This document shows positions 62,829 through 64,000 of a DNA stretch of 64,000 nt, piece by piece (positions within the stretch are counted from its first letter, which is position 1; each line of letters opens with the position of its first letter). Both the position numbers and the translations under genes were made by a program. The notes below the pieces were generated by a model. The model searched no databases and was not told the DNA's origin. It saw only the letters and a list, made by a program, of their open reading frames with translations. The DNA comes from Pedobacter cryoconitis (GTDB taxonomy: Bacteria > Bacteroidota > Bacteroidia > Sphingobacteriales > Sphingobacteriaceae), in contig NZ_QLLR01000020.1 in assembly GCF_003259615.1 (NCBI RefSeq), forward strand, positions 1-64,000. The letters are read 5' to 3'.

Positions 62829-63800
62829 ATGAAAGACGAGATACGTATGGCAGTTTCCCTGCCTCATGAATTAGAAAATGAAGTGTTTGAATTAAGCGAT
62901 ATGGCTTGTGAATTACTGGAGGAGGGTAAAGTTGAAGAAGCATTAGCAAAAATAAAACTTGCCTGGGAGAAATTGCCGCAGGCCAGGTACAATACTTCTG
63001 TCTCCCATATGATCTTATGTGCTTTAATTCCTATTTTAAATACTGCAGGTAAATATGATGAAGCCTTACAATTGACCAAAGAATGGATAGCAGATCTGGA
63101 AACCTCTGGTTACAAAATCTACCATACCATGCCATATATTTTACATGGAGAGACGATGTTATTTCTAAAAGATGCAGATGCGGCAAAGGGATCTTTTGAG
63201 CAGGCCGTAAAATACGGGGCCACAAAAAGGGACTTTAGTGATCAGCCAGCTTTCTATTTTGAGGTGGCGAAAAAGAAACTTAATGATCCTGAAGAGATTC
63301 TGGCACGCTTTGAAAAAGAAGTTTTATCCCGGCCTTTCACTGTACTCAGGCCTGAGCTGGTGGAGCTTTCTGATGAGGTCAGTGAACGTATCGAAGAATT
63401 AAGTGAACAAGGAAACGAATTGTTTGAGGAAGAAAAATATCAGGAATGTATTCAGGTTTGGAGTGAGGCGTTGGCCCTGGTCCCTCAGCCCCAAAACTCC
63501 CATGGTGAAGCATTCTGGCTGGAAACTTCTATCGGAGATTGTTATTTTATGCTGAATGATTTTGAGCAGTCACTTTTACATTTTTTAAATGCAAAAGGAA
63601 ATATCGAAACCAACGCTTATGAAAATCCATTTGTGATGCTGCGTTTAGGTGAATTGTTTTTAGAAGGTGATCATTTTAATGATGCCAAAGAATTCCTGCT
63701 TCGGGCTTATATGCTGGAAGGACAGGAAATATTTGATACAGAAAATGAGAAATATTTTGTGTTTTTAAAACAAAATGTTGAACTCAATGCGCCCGGTTAA
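62829..63800 (+). CDS. TPR-like hypothetical protein
   Basis: A 323-residue protein of helical repeats: LLEEGKVEEALAKIKLAWEK, LNTAGKYDEALQLTKEWI, and later GNELFEEEKYQECIQVWSEAL and LGELFLEGDHFNDAKEFLL. These follow TPR-like spacing. It is acidic and soluble without a signal peptide. A protein-interaction role is likely; no partner is adjacent. Confidence 0.75.
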   Translation: MKDEIRMAVSLPHELENEVFELSDMACELLEEGKVEEALAKIKLAWEKLPQARYNTSVSHMILCALIPILNTAGKYDEALQLTKEWIADLETSGYKIYHTMPYILHGETMLFLKDADAAKGSFEQAVKYGATKRDFSDQPAFYFEVAKKKLNDPEEILARFEKEVLSRPFTVLRPELVELSDEVSERIEELSEQGNELFEEEKYQECIQVWSEALALVPQPQNSHGEAFWLETSIGDCYFMLNDFEQSLLHFLNAKGNIETNAYENPFVMLRLGELFLEGDHFNDAKEFLLRAYMLEGQEIFDTENEKYFVFLKQNVELNAPG

Positions 63801-63810
63801 GACCCCGGAT

Positions 63811-64000
63811 TTATTGTAAATAGCTGACGAATATTTCAGAAAGCTGGAAAACCCGGTCCAATACGATCATCACAATACCTACTAAGATAATACTCAGTAA
63901 TTTATAGGTAAAAGTCCTGACAATTTTTTTATCGTGTATTGTTTTCCAAACGATCGGCAAATCAATCAGAGCGCTTGCCATAGAGGATATAATGGCGGCG
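63811..64000 (-). CDS. Membrane protein, C-terminal part (runs off window)
   Basis: On the minus strand a frame reads from the window edge to TAA (63811-63813). It starts AAIISSMASALIDLPIVWKT and contains a hydrophobic helix (LLSIILVGIVMIVL) and the end VFQLSEIFVSYLQ. The fit to a permease of the ArsP/SO_0444 type is possible but unproven. It converges with the TPR gene, 10 bases apart. At least 63 codons are seen. Confidence 0.6.
   Translation of the reverse strand, partial: AAIISSMASALIDLPIVWKTIHDKKIVRTFTYKLLSIILVGIVMIVLDRVFQLSEIFVSYLQ

Overview
The window looks like a chromosome segment of a Sphingobacteriaceae bacterium, most likely Pedobacter or a close relative. Supporting signs are the moderate AT bias, SusC-like carboxypeptidase-regulatory/plug/barrel receptors, retropepsin-like periplasmic proteins, PepSY iron-reductase-like proteins, DUF1080 with GMC sugar oxidoreductases, many AraC regulators, A-rich translation starts in place of strong Shine-Dalgarno sequences, and TAnnTTTG-type promoter boxes. 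This was read by eye; no database search was run.

Region 1 (1-12155) is an AT-rich accessory island. It lies between a 5'-truncated IS110-type transposase and a frameshifted transposase remnant next to tRNA-Asp. Inside, all on the minus strand, is a ribosomal peptide (RiPP) operon. In transcription order it encodes a 63-residue precursor with a Gly-Gly leader, a stem-loop that looks like an attenuator, two paralogous radical SAM/SPASM maturases of the FxsB/GrrM cyclophane type, a C39-peptidase ABC exporter, a short one-helix membrane protein, a serine alpha/beta hydrolase, an HExxH protein resembling the RiPP peptide hydroxylase-like family, and a TonB-dependent-type outer-membrane receptor. 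Just upstream of the precursor lies an orphan core-like coding fragment that shares its AHGN and FxK motifs. This is the best candidate for an undescribed system.

Region 2 (12208-26750) holds ordinary chromosomal genes: a PepSY protein, an outer-membrane barrel overlapping a pentapeptide-repeat protein, an NAD(P)-binding oxidoreductase with an Rrf2 regulator, a degenerate retropepsin, AsmA-like protein, ThiD, a soluble PAS histidine kinase, an Omp85-type protein, a MocR regulator and a GNAT acetyltransferase. Several short tandem repeats sit in the gaps.

Region 3 (26753-38505) carries an AraC-controlled TolC/HlyD/MFS tripartite pump, a second MFS carrier, a phosphoesterase, an aldo/keto reductase, AraC and IclR regulators, and an unusual retropepsin-FKBP fusion. 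A palindrome built from 11-bp repeats separates two convergent genes.

Region 4 (38699-41137) is a short polysaccharide module (epimerase, DUF3473-type deacetylase, sugar transferase). Its last gene is interrupted by an in-frame TGA.

Region 5 (41276-52071) is mixed: PhnA, gamma-glutamyltransferase, patatin, a lipoprotein, an ArsR regulator with a probable operator and a phosphoesterase, a zinc-ribbon/SUKH protein and an esterase with a TPR tail. It ends with what looks like the residue of a trans-AT polyketide locus: the end of an acyltransferase domain, a PksB-like hydrolase and an Sfp-type phosphopantetheinyl transferase.

Region 6 (52229-64000) is sugar catabolism: DUF1080, GMC oxidoreductase with its subunit 3, xylB, xylA, an SDR and two AraC regulators. 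It is followed by a DEAD-box helicase, a TPR-like protein and the end of a membrane protein running off the window.
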